Assembly: GCF_001984175.1 (NCBI RefSeq)
Contig: NZ_MTQP01000061.1
Location: 186,001-250,000, forward strand
Length of the DNA stretch: 64,000 nucleotides
Direction of reading: 5' to 3'
Origin: Saccharothrix sp. ALI-22-I
GTDB lineage: Bacteria; Actinomycetota; Actinomycetes; Mycobacteriales; Pseudonocardiaceae
Of this stretch, positions 1 to 7,728 are shown piece after piece. The number at the start of each line of letters is the position of its first letter. The stretch's first letter is position 1. A model generated the notes under the pieces. That model worked only from the letters and a program-made list of their open reading frames with translations. It ran no database searches and had not been told where the DNA came from. Made by a program: the position numbers and the translations under genes.

Positions 1-639
1 GTGCGCCTCGTCCCACAAGGCTTCCGGCACCGGCCCTTGCTCGAACTCGTCGCGACCGTCGGCCCACACCACCGACCGCATGTGCAGCAGATCGACGACG
101 CCGGTGAACCCGTCCTCCTTGCCGATGGGAAGCTGGACCACGAGCGGAACCGGGTGCAGCCGTTCGCGGATCGACGCCACGGCCGTGTCGAGGTCGGCGC
201 CGGCCCGGTCCAGCTTGTTGACGAACGCGATCCGCGGCACCCCGTGCCGGTCTGCCTGTCGCCAGACCGATTCGCTCTGCGGCTCGACCCCCGCGACCCC
301 GTCGAACACCACGACCGCGCCGTCGAGCACCCGCAGCGAGCGTTCGACCTCGCCGGAGAAGTCGACGTGGCCGGGGGTGTCGATCAGGTTGATCCGGTGG
401 TCGTCCCACGTGCAGCTCACGGCCGCGGAGAAGATGGTGATGCCGCGGTCGCGTTCCTGGGGGTCGAAGTCGGTGACGGTCGTCCCGTCGTGGACCTCGC
501 CGCGTTTGTAGGTGGTGCCGGTGGCGTAGAGGATTCGTTCGGTGAGGGTGGTCTTGCCCGCGTCGACGTGAGCCAGGATGCCGAGGTTGCGGACGCCGGT
601 CAGCGGGAGCAGGTGGTCACGGTGCAGGTCGGTGCGCAC
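1..639 (-). CDS. Elongation factor G paralogue, 5' part only (runs off the window)
   Basis: Partial gene, read leftward, with its 3' end outside the window. The N-terminal GTPase domain is visible: G1 loop AHVDAGKT (about residues 21-28), switch I RGITI, G3 [16 protein letters not shown] and G4 NKLD. This is the EF-G/ribosomal-protection translational GTPase signature. The GTG at 639 is chosen because AAGG lies about 10 nt upstream and the reading frame enters the G domain after about 15 residues. [19 protein letters not shown] followed by [17 protein letters not shown] is closer to EF-G than to TetM-type proteins in my judgement. The divergence from housekeeping FusA and the absence of rpsL/rpsG/tuf neighbours suggest a second EF-G. 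The exact role, translocation versus ribosome rescue or protection, cannot be settled from the fragment. Confidence 0.85.
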   Translation of the reverse strand, partial: MRTDLHRDHLLPLTGVRNLGILAHVDAGKTTLTERILYATGTTYKRGEVHDGTTVTDFDPQERDRGITIFSAAVSCTWDDHRINLIDTPGHVDFSGEVERSLRVLDGAVVVFDGVAGVEPQSESVWRQADRHGVPRIAFVNKLDRAGADLDTAVASIRERLHPVPLVVQLPIGKEDGFTGVVDLLHMRSVVWADGRDEFEQGPVPEALWDEAH

Positions 640-1035
640 GGCACAGCGCCTTTCGAGGTGATCGCGGAACGGGTCGGCGCGATGGGACGAACCCCATCCC
701 CAGCGGAACGCGTTGCGGCACAAGGGATACCGACCGGCCGAGTCACGGCCGTGCAGGCGGGGAGGTCAGGCGTTCGTCAGAGGCTCCGGAGCCGGGCGCG
801 CAGCGGGCACCGGACTCCGGGAGACACCAGGATCACCTCGTAACGCGACGAGGGAACGACGACAGCGGTGCGGTGGCGCACGGCCGGCTCCCCTCATCCG
901 TCACGGGCGCGCTGCGGAGATCACGTCAGCGCGCGTAGTCCGGCCGAAGTGTAGGGCCTCGTGTGCGGACGCGGAACCGATTTACTCGAAACCGATTTAC
1001 GCGAAACCGTGCCCGGCCCCGGCTCGGCCCGCTGA
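640..1035. other. Intergenic region with a short 15-bp tandem repeat
   Basis: No gene is supported here. It lies between the start of the leftward EF-G paralogue and the stop of the leftward kinase. Near 977-1007 there are two and a bit copies of a 15-bp unit resembling accgatttacncgaa. No clear intrinsic terminator was seen for the kinase gene; the repeat lies just downstream of its stop codon. Confidence 0.5.
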
Positions 1036-2409
1036 TCAACTGCCGGACGTGCAGGTGACGTCCGGTCGGGGGGTCGTGGGGCCGTTGGCGGTGAAACCGA
1101 AGGTGGTGGAGCCGTTCGCGGGGAGCGGGGCGTTGTAGTCGACGTTGGTGACCCTCGCCGAGCCGGTGTCCACGGTGAGGGTGCCGTCCCACAGGTTGCT
1201 GATCGCGTGACCGGCCGGTTGGAGCCAGGTCACGGTCCACGCGCTGAGCGCGCTGTCGCCCGCGTTGCGCACGGTCACCTGGGCCTGGTAGCCGCCCGGC
1301 CAGGAGTTGGTGATCTCGAAGCGTGCGCTGCAATCGGACGTCGCCGGCGTAGCGGTGATGGTGGTGGTCGTGGTGGTGGTGGTGGTGGTCGTCGTCGTGG
1401 CGGTGGCGGTGGTAGTGGCGGTGGTAGTGGCGGTGGTGTTCGGGGCAGGCAGGGCTGTGTCGGACGGTTCGTCGTCCCGCAGCGAGTTGGCGATCACCAC
1501 GCCACCGGCCACCAGCACTGCGGCACCGACCACCAGCGCGATGCTCCGCCAGGGCGCGCGACACGGCGCTGAGGTCTCATCGGTCGACGGCGTGCCCGGC
1601 AACGGCCGTCCCTCCACGACCGCGCCCAGCAGGGCGTGCAGCTCGGCCATCGTCGGCCGTTCCGCCGGGTCGCGCCGCAGAACGCGCAGCAGCACCTCCC
1701 CCAACGGGCCGGGGAACCGGAGCGGCGCGACCTGCGCTTCCGACACGCGCCGCAACAGCGCGTACGGGTTGTCGGTCGTCCCGAACGGCGGGTGGCCTTC
1801 GAGCGCCGCGTACAGCGTCGCGCCGAGGGAGTACACGTCGGACGCGAACACCGCCCCCTCCCCCGCCGCCACCTCCGGCGCGAGGAACGCGGGCGTGCCG
1901 ACGACGACCCGCGGGTCGGTGACCGTGCCCTCGCCGATCGCCCGGGCGATACCGAAATCGGCGATCTTCGCGGTGCCGTCGTCGGCCAGCAGGATGTTGA
2001 ACGTGGTGACGTCCCGGTGCACGACCCCGGCCGCGTGCGCCGCCGCCAACGCCGACGCCACCTGCCACCCGACGCCCGCCACCAGCTCCTCCGGCAGCGG
2101 CCCGCGCTCGTCGACCAACTCGGCCAACGTCCGCGAAGGCAGGTACTCCATCACCAGGCACGGCTTTCCGCCGTGCTCGACGACGTCGTGCACGGTCACC
2201 GCGTGCGGATGCCGTAACCGGGCGGCGACCCGCCCCTCCCGCACGATCCGCTCCACCGCACCGGGAGAGTCGCCCGCCTTGAGGAGCTTGATCGCGACGG
2301 CCCGCCCCAGCCGCTCGTCCCGCGCCCGCCAGACGACCCCGGCAGCCCCGCTCCCGACCAACGCCACAAGCCGATACCGCCCGGCAATGACCTCGTCACG
2401 TTCCGACAC
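1036..2409 (-). CDS. Membrane Ser/Thr protein kinase with extracellular cellulose-binding module (CBM2)
   Basis: A 457-residue PknB-like receptor kinase. The cytoplasmic kinase domain (about 10-265) shows the Gly loop GSGAAGVVW, the beta3 lysine in AIKLL, HRDVTTFN as catalytic loop, DFG, and an APE-type FLAPE. A single transmembrane helix (about 287-308) follows, then a Thr/Ala-rich linker with a run of more than ten threonines, then about 100 residues with the CBM2 pattern: a Cys at each end (near DCSARF and DVTC), Trp-rich strands and an NLWDG turn. Known PASTA kinases sense cell wall; here the sensor looks like a cellulose/chitin-type carbohydrate binder. The catalytic-loop Lys of HRDxK is replaced by Thr, a variant I recall from actinobacterial kinases, so activity is likely but not certain. 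The linker is coded by a GGT/GGC-like microsatellite at about 1356-1435. Confidence 0.9.
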   Translation of the reverse strand: MSERDEVIAGRYRLVALVGSGAAGVVWRARDERLGRAVAIKLLKAGDSPGAVERIVREGRVAARLRHPHAVTVHDVVEHGGKPCLVMEYLPSRTLAELVDERGPLPEELVAGVGWQVASALAAAHAAGVVHRDVTTFNILLADDGTAKIADFGIARAIGEGTVTDPRVVVGTPAFLAPEVAAGEGAVFASDVYSLGATLYAALEGHPPFGTTDNPYALLRRVSEAQVAPLRFPGPLGEVLLRVLRRDPAERPTMAELHALLGAVVEGRPLPGTPSTDETSAPCRAPWRSIALVVGAAVLVAGGVVIANSLRDDEPSDTALPAPNTTATTTATTTATATTTTTTTTTTTTTITATPATSDCSARFEITNSWPGGYQAQVTVRNAGDSALSAWTVTWLQPAGHAISNLWDGTLTVDTGSARVTNVDYNAPLPANGSTTFGFTANGPTTPRPDVTCTSGS

Positions 2410-2508
2410 ATCCAGACGCTACTTGCCCACCCGCCTGCCCGGCCACCTCCACCCGTCTCGCCGCAGGTCGCCACGCCGCGTGAGGCGAACGGCGGCATCA
2501 CGGGACGG

Positions 2509-3270
2509 TCAGTGGGCGTGCCTGCTGCCGGCGCGGGCGGCCAGCCTGGTCGTGGCGCGTCGAGGCAGGACTCTGCCGAGGCCGATGAGGATTCGGTACG
2601 GCAGGCCGGGCACGCTGACCGCGACGCCCCGCCGGAGATCGCGCAGTGCCCCTGTCACGAGTCGGGTCGCGTCGAGCCACAGGAACCCGGGGATGCCCGC
2701 GGTGTCCATACCGGAACGTTGGTGGAACTCGGTGCGCACCCAGCCGGGGCACAGCGCCATCACGTGCACGCCGCTGCCGTTGATCTGTTGCCGGACGCTG
2801 TCGCTGAAAGTGACCACCCACCCCTTAGACGCGCTGTAGGTGCCGCGAGAGAAGAACGCGGCCACCGAGGCGACGTTGATGACGCCGCCGCTGCCGCGTT
2901 CGAGCATGGGGCCCAGCGCCGCGCGGGTGATCCGCAGCACCGCTTCGCAATGCACCTTCAGCATGGCCAACTCCTCGGCGACGTCCGAGGTGAGGAAGTC
3001 GCCCCGCTGCCCGAAACCCGCGTTGTTGACGACCAGGTCGACGCCCTGGGCCACGCGCCGCTCGACCGCCGCGATCCCGTCGTCGGTCGCCAGGTCCGCC
3101 ACGAGCACCTCCACGGCGACTCCGTGGTCAGTGCGGAGGGCCGCCGCGGTCCGAGCGAGTCGTTCCTCGTCACGGGCCACCAGAACGAGGTCGCAGCCGT
3201 CACCGGCGAGGTGGCGGGTGAACTCCGCGCCGATTCCGGCGGTCGCGCCGGTGACCAGGGCTGTGGGCAT
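2509..3270 (-). CDS. Short-chain dehydrogenase/reductase (classical SDR)
   Basis: A 253-residue NAD(P)-dependent oxidoreductase. The ATG at 3270 gives a protein that begins directly with the Rossmann motif TGATAGIG (about 7-14). An open frame continues upstream to 3543, but the extra N-terminus is Arg/Pro rich and unlike SDRs. NNAGFG marks the conserved NAG element, NVASVAAFFS contains the catalytic Ser, and YSASK supplies catalytic Tyr and Lys. The C-terminal half has GWVRTEFHQRSG, typical of the DltE/YqjQ-like SDR group acting on lipid or small ketone substrates. It is transcribed toward the kinase gene, about 100 bp away, but no shared function is evident. The substrate is unknown. Confidence 0.9.
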   Translation of the reverse strand: MPTALVTGATAGIGAEFTRHLAGDGCDLVLVARDEERLARTAAALRTDHGVAVEVLVADLATDDGIAAVERRVAQGVDLVVNNAGFGQRGDFLTSDVAEELAMLKVHCEAVLRITRAALGPMLERGSGGVINVASVAAFFSRGTYSASKGWVVTFSDSVRQQINGSGVHVMALCPGWVRTEFHQRSGMDTAGIPGFLWLDATRLVTGALRDLRRGVAVSVPGLPYRILIGLGRVLPRRATTRLAARAGSRHAH

Positions 3271-3375
3271 GGGCCGGAGGGTAACGCGGCGGCTCGGCAA
3301 GCAGCGCCTGCCGCTCCGGTCCGGTGCGTGACAGGCCCTCTCGCACCCCTGAACAGCGGTACCCCGTACAGGGCG

Positions 3376-3465
3376 GCCTGGCACGCGCTCGACCTGCGCC
3401 TCACCGACGACGAGATCCGCTCCCTCGAAGACCCCTACGTCCCCCGCCTGCCCACGTACTTCTGA
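3376..3465 (+). pseudogene. Aldo/keto reductase, C-terminal remnant
   Basis: About 29 codons ending in TGA read as the extreme C-terminus of an aldo/keto reductase: LRLTDDEIRSLEDPYVPRL followed by PTYF. The pattern L-x-L-T-x-E/D-E-I-x-x-L-E-x-P-Y-x-P is diagnostic of the last helix of that family. Nothing upstream in the same frame resembles the barrel, and the SDR start lies only about 100 bp to the left on the opposite strand. The body of the gene has therefore been lost. Recognition is from family memory, not a search. Confidence 0.75.
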
Positions 3466-3660
3466 TGTGGCGACGGGAAGCGGTTTGCCCGGTCTCGGGT
3501 GAGGTTGCCAGCGTCGCGGTGGCGATGAAGATCGCCTGGTCACTCACTGGCGCGGGGGTTGATGAATATGGCTGTCACCAGCCGTCATCAGCATGCCTTC
3601 GCCCGGTCCGCGCGAGTCTGAACCCGCGGTCCGGGTCACCCCGATGACCAGGAGTTCCGA

Positions 3661-4176
3661 GTGTCTTCATCTTTCTCTCCCACCGGTGATGAGCTGACCA
3701 CCGACCGGCTTGTGCTGCGGTCGTGGACCCCCGGCGACGTCACCGCCGTCCTGGACGGCGCCCGGCTGCCGCACTGGGCCGGGGACTTCCCCGCCGAGGG
3801 TGATCGCGTCATCGCCGGCCTGTTCGCCGAGCACCCCCAGTGGCTGGGCGGTTATGGCCACCGTCTGATCGTCGAGCGCGACGGCGGCCTGCTGGTCGGC
3901 TCGATCGGCCTGTTCTGGCCGCCCAGCGATGGCACCTTGGAAATCGGGTACGGGATCGTGGCGTCCCGACGGGGGCGCGGCTATGCCTCCGAGGCCACGC
4001 GTGCCCTGACCGAGTTCGCGCTCACCGCACCGGGCGTCCACACGGTCTGCGCCGACGTGGAGCTGTCGAACCCGGCGTCGGTCCGGGTCCTGGAAAAGGC
4101 CGGTTTCCGGCGATCGCGCACCGGCACCGGGCAGGACACCGTCCGGTACGCCGTCACGTCACCGGCCCGGCAGTAA
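3661..4176 (+). CDS. GNAT family N-acetyltransferase (RimJ/RimL type)
   Basis: A 171-residue acetyltransferase. LTTDRLVLRSWTPGD at the N-terminus is the hallmark of the RimJ/RimL (Acetyltransf_3) branch. GYGIVASRRGRGYASEATRAL carries the acetyl-CoA pyrophosphate-binding R/Q-x-x-G-x-G/A loop, and LSNPASVRVLEKAGFR is the conserved C-terminal strand-helix with the N-x-x-S motif. The GTG start at 3661 is preceded by AGGAGTTCCGA. It lies alone between a decayed aldo/keto reductase and a stretch of gene debris. The substrate could be a ribosomal protein N-terminus, an amine or an antibiotic; nothing local narrows it. Confidence 0.88.
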   Translation: MSSSFSPTGDELTTDRLVLRSWTPGDVTAVLDGARLPHWAGDFPAEGDRVIAGLFAEHPQWLGGYGHRLIVERDGGLLVGSIGLFWPPSDGTLEIGYGIVASRRGRGYASEATRALTEFALTAPGVHTVCADVELSNPASVRVLEKAGFRRSRTGTGQDTVRYAVTSPARQ

Positions 4177-4235
4177 CCACCTCTGGTAACCGCCTCCGGG
4201 GTCGGCAGCGGCGTACCGCTGCCGACCCCGCGGGG

Positions 4236-4412
4236 TCAGCGGTAGCGGTCCAGTTCCCAGGGGTCGTGGGCGCTGAAGAGGGCGACCTCGTCACCGTGGT
4301 CGCGGACGAGTTCGCGGAGCCGGGCCTGGGTGCCGAGCCGGAGGTCGCGGTGGACTTCGGAGCGGGTCTGCACGATGTCGAGCACGGGATGCGGCTGCGG
4401 CTCGGGGTCGAG
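4236..4412 (-). pseudogene. MBL-fold metallo-hydrolase, C-terminal remnant
   Basis: Reading leftward, about 58 codons end with DEVALFSAHDPWELDRYR and a TGA at 4236-4238. The string SAHDPxEL is characteristic of the C-terminus of glyoxalase-II-like metallo-beta-lactamase-fold hydrolases, where His and Asp belong to the last metal-binding segment. The upstream part with the HxHxDH motif is absent; the frame dissolves into Arg/Ser-rich sequence. Read as a deletion remnant. Confidence 0.6.
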
Positions 4413-4708
4413 TGCTCGACATCGCCCGCCTGACCCGGATGCGGAACAGCCTGCGCCACGCCTCGACGTGCCGGCACGAGCCGCTCGTGGAGTGCCCCGA
4501 TTTCAAGCGCGAGTTCGAACCGTCCGGGACTCCTGCGGGGCCACCCGAATCCGACGCTCAGGTCGGCGACAGGCGGTCGGCGTCGGCGGCCTGCGGCTCG
4601 TGGTGATCACCGTGGTGAGCCTGGACCACGAGCCGCTGACGGCGGTGTCGAGCAGGAACGCGGCGATGTCGACCCGGATGCGGCCTCACCCACTGCTGCA
4701 CGGCGGCG
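4413..4708. other. Unassigned debris between gene remnants
   Basis: About 300 bp with no supportable intact gene. Short open frames exist on both strands but none shows a recognisable domain. It sits between the MBL-hydrolase and solute-binding remnants and is probably decayed coding DNA. Confidence 0.4.
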
Positions 4709-4780
4709 GAGCTGCCAGTTCAGGTAGAGCTTCGCCGCCGCGAGGTGGTCGGCACCGGCGAGGATCGCCGCGCGTTGCGG
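4709..4780 (-). pseudogene. ABC solute-binding protein, small internal/C-terminal remnant
   Basis: Twenty-four leftward codons read AAILAGADHLAAAKLYLNWQL. This closely resembles the A-I-L-A-x-A-x-H-P-x-A-A-K-L-Y-x-x-W-L segment near the C-terminus of iron- or spermidine-type extracellular solute-binding proteins. No flanking part of the family is present in frame on either side. Confidence is limited because the match is short. Confidence 0.5.
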
Positions 4781-4781
4781 G

Positions 4782-4841
4782 ATGAGCCCGCCGCGAATCC
4801 GAGTGCTCCTGATCGACGACCACAGGATGTTCCGCGCCGGG
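4782..4841 (+). pseudogene. NarL/LuxR-type response regulator, N-terminal remnant
   Basis: Starting at ATG 4782, twenty codons read MSPPRIRVLLIDDHRMFRAG. This is the canonical N-terminus of NarL-family receiver domains: IRVLLxDDHxxxRxG, with the acidic DD pair that binds Mg2+. After residue 20 the frame becomes Arg/Gly-rich sequence antisense to the neighbouring permease. The phospho-acceptor Asp, the Lys and the HTH are all missing, so only a stub remains, next to the solute-binding remnant. Confidence 0.7.
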
Positions 4842-4865
4842 TCCGGACGCCGCGGCCCTTCCTGG

Positions 4866-6242
4866 TCAGGGCGTGTTCGCCGCCGGGGTGGCGGGACTCT
4901 CGTCCGCGACAGCGGGCTTCCGGCGACCGGGTGTGTGGTTGAACAGGAGGTTCAGCAGGAACGCGGTGAGGGTGGCGCTGGTGATGGCGCTGCCGCCGAT
5001 GATCTGCACCCACGTCGGGAAGGCGTGGTAGATCGTCGGCGCCGCGACCGGCAGCATGCCGACGCCGATCGAGACGGCCACGATCAGCAGGTTGTTGGTG
5101 CCCTCGAACTCGACCTTGCGCAGGGTGTTGATGCCGACGGCGGTGACGGTGGCGAACATGACCAGGCCGGCCGCGCCGACCACCGGACCGGGCAGCGCGG
5201 CGACGACTTCACCGAGCTTGGGCACGAGGCCGAGCAGGACGAGGATGCCCCCGGCGACGGCGGCGACGTACCGGCTGCGCACCTTGGTCATGCCGACCAG
5301 GCCGACGTTCTGCGCGAAGACGGTGTCCACGAAGCCGTTCATGATCCCGCCGAAGATCCCGGAGACGCCGTCGCCGGCCAGGCCACGCGCCAGATCGGCC
5401 TTGGTCAGCGGGCGGCCGGTCATATCGCCGACGGCGAGCATGTCGGCGGTCGACTCGGTGAACGTCACCAGCATCACCACGCACATCGAGATCACGGCCG
5501 CGAGCGGGAACTGCGGTGCGCCGAAGTGGAACGGCGCGGCCAGACCCACCCAGTCGGCCTGCCCGACCGAGGAGAAGTCGGTCAGCCCCATCGGGATGGC
5601 GACCAGGGTGCCAGCCGCCAGTCCCAGCAGCACCCCGAGTTGGGACAGGAACCCGCTCGTGAAACGGCTGATGATGACGATCAGCAGCACGATGCCGCCC
5701 GCGAGCGCCAGATTGCTCGGCGCCGCGTAGTCCTCCGCCGTGGGGTCCAGTCCCGCGATCAGGCCGGCGGCGACACCGATCAGCGAGAGCCCGATGACGG
5801 TGATGACCGAGCCGCTGACCAGCGGCGGGAAGAACCGCACCGCCCGCGCGAAGGGAACCGCGACCAGCAGCCCGAAGACACCGGCGGCGATCATGGAGCC
5901 GTAGACCGCCTGCATCCCGTACTCGCCCGCGATGAGGATCATCGGGGTCACGGCCGTGAAGGTCGCGCCCGCGACGACCGGCAACCGCACGCCGAGCACC
6001 TTGCCGATGCCCAGCGCCTGGAGCAGCGTGACCAGACCGGCCACCAGCAGGTCGGCGTTGATCAGCAGGCCGATGGTGGAGGTGTCCAGTTTGGCGACGG
6101 ACCCGAACACCAGGGGGACGGCGACGCAGCCGGTGTACATGACCAGCACGTGCTGAAGACCGAGCAGGCCCAGCCGGCCGGGCGGCAGGACCTGGTCGAC
6201 CGGGTGCCGGCCGGATTCGGGCTGGGCAAGGGCCTGTGACAC
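4866..6242 (-). CDS. NCS2 family nucleobase:cation symporter (xanthine/uric acid/purine permease)
   Basis: A 458-residue integral membrane transporter with about 12-14 hydrophobic segments. QHVLVMYTG in the first helix is the NCS2 QH motif; FTESTADMLAVGD carries the conserved acidic residue of helix 8; AQNVGLVGMTKVRSR matches the family signature Q/E-N-x-G-x-x-x-x-T. These place it in the xanthine/uric-acid branch of purine permeases. The GTG at 6242 is preferred over a longer frame because GGAGG lies 5-6 nt upstream and translation from there starts VSQALAQPESGR, a normal cytoplasmic tail. No purine catabolic genes lie nearby and no riboswitch was recognised in the leader, so regulation is unknown. 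Confidence 0.9.
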   Translation of the reverse strand: MSQALAQPESGRHPVDQVLPPGRLGLLGLQHVLVMYTGCVAVPLVFGSVAKLDTSTIGLLINADLLVAGLVTLLQALGIGKVLGVRLPVVAGATFTAVTPMILIAGEYGMQAVYGSMIAAGVFGLLVAVPFARAVRFFPPLVSGSVITVIGLSLIGVAAGLIAGLDPTAEDYAAPSNLALAGGIVLLIVIISRFTSGFLSQLGVLLGLAAGTLVAIPMGLTDFSSVGQADWVGLAAPFHFGAPQFPLAAVISMCVVMLVTFTESTADMLAVGDMTGRPLTKADLARGLAGDGVSGIFGGIMNGFVDTVFAQNVGLVGMTKVRSRYVAAVAGGILVLLGLVPKLGEVVAALPGPVVGAAGLVMFATVTAVGINTLRKVEFEGTNNLLIVAVSIGVGMLPVAAPTIYHAFPTWVQIIGGSAITSATLTAFLLNLLFNHTPGRRKPAVADESPATPAANTP

Positions 6243-6657
6243 GGAGACCTCCGGAAACGGAGCGGGAACGGGAACGGGCGAGCGGCAGCGGGGCAGCGGG
6301 GCAGCGGGGCGAATCCTTGTCGCGCGCATGCACGACCGGCGGATATCGGCCGGGTTCAGGAACAGTGGACTAACGGATGAGTGTCGAAGGACCACGAGCA
6401 GCGCGCGACATGCTCAGGCGCAAGCGCTCACACGGGTGCATCGCGCACCGTGGGCGACACGGCCACGAGTCCACGCCGACTGGTGGACACGGCACCGGAG
6501 GTCGGCGAGACGGCCGCGTACGAGACTCGTCATGCCACCTCCCCCGTGTCCTGGTTCCCGCGTTCTCGGGAGAGATTCGCGCATGGTCGTGACGCCGCGA
6601 TGTCGCGGTAGTTAAGAGTGCGGCGACACCGACACAGTTGCGACCACCCGATGGCTA
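6243..6657. other. Intergenic region upstream of the permease
   Basis: About 415 bp without a convincing gene. Small rightward frames at 6377-6611 are Arg-rich and show no domain. Close to the permease start there are short GC-rich tandem units (gggcagc repeats around 6290-6312). The permease promoter should lie here but was not identified. Confidence 0.4.
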
Positions 6658-7620
6658 TCAGGGTTGGTCCGCCAAGGCGGCGGCGAAACGCGCCGAGACC
6701 GTGGCAATCGCGGCACGGAGCTCCGGCCCGCCCTCGACGCGGAAGGGGAACGGCACGTTCGGCAACCACTCCTGGGCGTACATCGCCGGGTTGCTCGTGC
6801 TGCCGACGAGCACGCACCCGTCAGCCGATGGTTCAAGCCGTCCCATGGGAGGCCTGATCCACGGGGCCACGTCGGCCGGTGGCGCGTGGAACACGACGCG
6901 CGTGGGGAACTCCCACCCGGTGCCGAGGTTTTCCTCCAGCGCGGCCACCGGGTCGAGCCCTTGGGGCAGCTCGAAGTCGTGCGCGGTCTGCTGGACCGCA
7001 CGGATTCGATCGACCCGGTAGGTGCGGATCGCGGCCGCGCGATGGGAGTGGCACAGGAGGTACCAGCGCCCGTAGCGGACGACGACCGACCAGGGGTCCA
7101 CTTCGGCCGCCCACTCGTTGCCCGACTCGCTCCGGTACGTGATCAGCACGCGCCGTCGGGCCGCGATGGAAGCGACGAGTGCGCTGGTGGTGGCGGGATC
7201 CGGACGGGCCGAGTACCGGTCGGGCGCGGTCGACGCGTGCTCGCGCAGCGCGGCCGCTTGCCTGCCGACGCTCTCGGGCAGTGCCCGGATGACCTTGTTG
7301 AGGGCGGAACCGACCAGGTCGTCGACGTCGGTGGCGGCCGGCTGGCCGTCGAGCACCGCCATGACCAGCCCCAGTGCCTCGGACTGGGTGAAGACGACCG
7401 GGGGCAGCCGCGTCCCGCGCCCGAGCCGGTAGCCCCCGTGGGGACCCCGTGCCGACTCGACGGGGATGCCCGCCTCCCGGAGGATGCCGACGTACCGACG
7501 CGCGGCCCGCTCCGTGACGCCCAACCCGGCGGCGAGTTCACCGGCCGTCGCGCCGGGACGGTTCTGGAGGATCTCCATGGCACGCAGAGCCCGCGCGGTG
7601 GGGCTGAGGTCGGTCGGCAC
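6658..7620 (-). CDS. WYL-domain transcriptional regulator (YafY/DeoR-like)
   Basis: A 320-residue regulator. Residues about 8-60 form a DeoR-type winged helix (MEILQNRPGATAGELAAGLGVTERAARRYVGIL in pattern) followed by the wing HGGYRLGRG. Residues about 140-225 form the WYL domain, with VRYGRWYLLCHSH carrying the W-Y-L triad and YRVDRIRAV next to it. A WCX-like C-terminal extension follows. Members of this family bind ligands or nucleic acids through WYL and often control the adjacent divergent gene. Here that is an alpha/beta hydrolase starting 109 bp away, with an imperfect dyad between them. Confidence 0.9.
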   Translation of the reverse strand: MPTDLSPTARALRAMEILQNRPGATAGELAAGLGVTERAARRYVGILREAGIPVESARGPHGGYRLGRGTRLPPVVFTQSEALGLVMAVLDGQPAATDVDDLVGSALNKVIRALPESVGRQAAALREHASTAPDRYSARPDPATTSALVASIAARRRVLITYRSESGNEWAAEVDPWSVVVRYGRWYLLCHSHRAAAIRTYRVDRIRAVQQTAHDFELPQGLDPVAALEENLGTGWEFPTRVVFHAPPADVAPWIRPPMGRLEPSADGCVLVGSTSNPAMYAQEWLPNVPFPFRVEGGPELRAAIATVSARFAAALADQP

Positions 7621-7647
7621 CGGAGCAGATTAGGCGGTCATCAGAAT

Positions 7648-7672
7648 GAACCGGAAGGAGATCGTCCGGAAC
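7648..7672. promoter_or_regulatory. Imperfect dyad between WYL regulator and hydrolase
   Basis: GAACCGGA, 9 nt spacer, TCCGGAAC lies midway in the 108-bp divergent intergenic region. The inner five bases of each arm are exactly inverted. Its position suits an operator for the WYL regulator acting on itself and on the hydrolase. No binding consensus for this regulator is known to me. Confidence 0.35.
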
Positions 7673-7728
7673 TGGTTCTACCGTGCACCGGAACCCGATC
7701 TGACCTCACTGGAGAAAGAGAACTGATC

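Noticed and set aside
4782-6239. A 485-codon rightward frame over the nucleobase permease
   Set aside because: Only its first 20 codons (response-regulator remnant) resemble a protein; the rest is antisense to a well-supported permease.
6243-6657. A purine or xanthine riboswitch in the permease leader
   Set aside because: No conserved aptamer core could be recognised in the leftward leader sequence.
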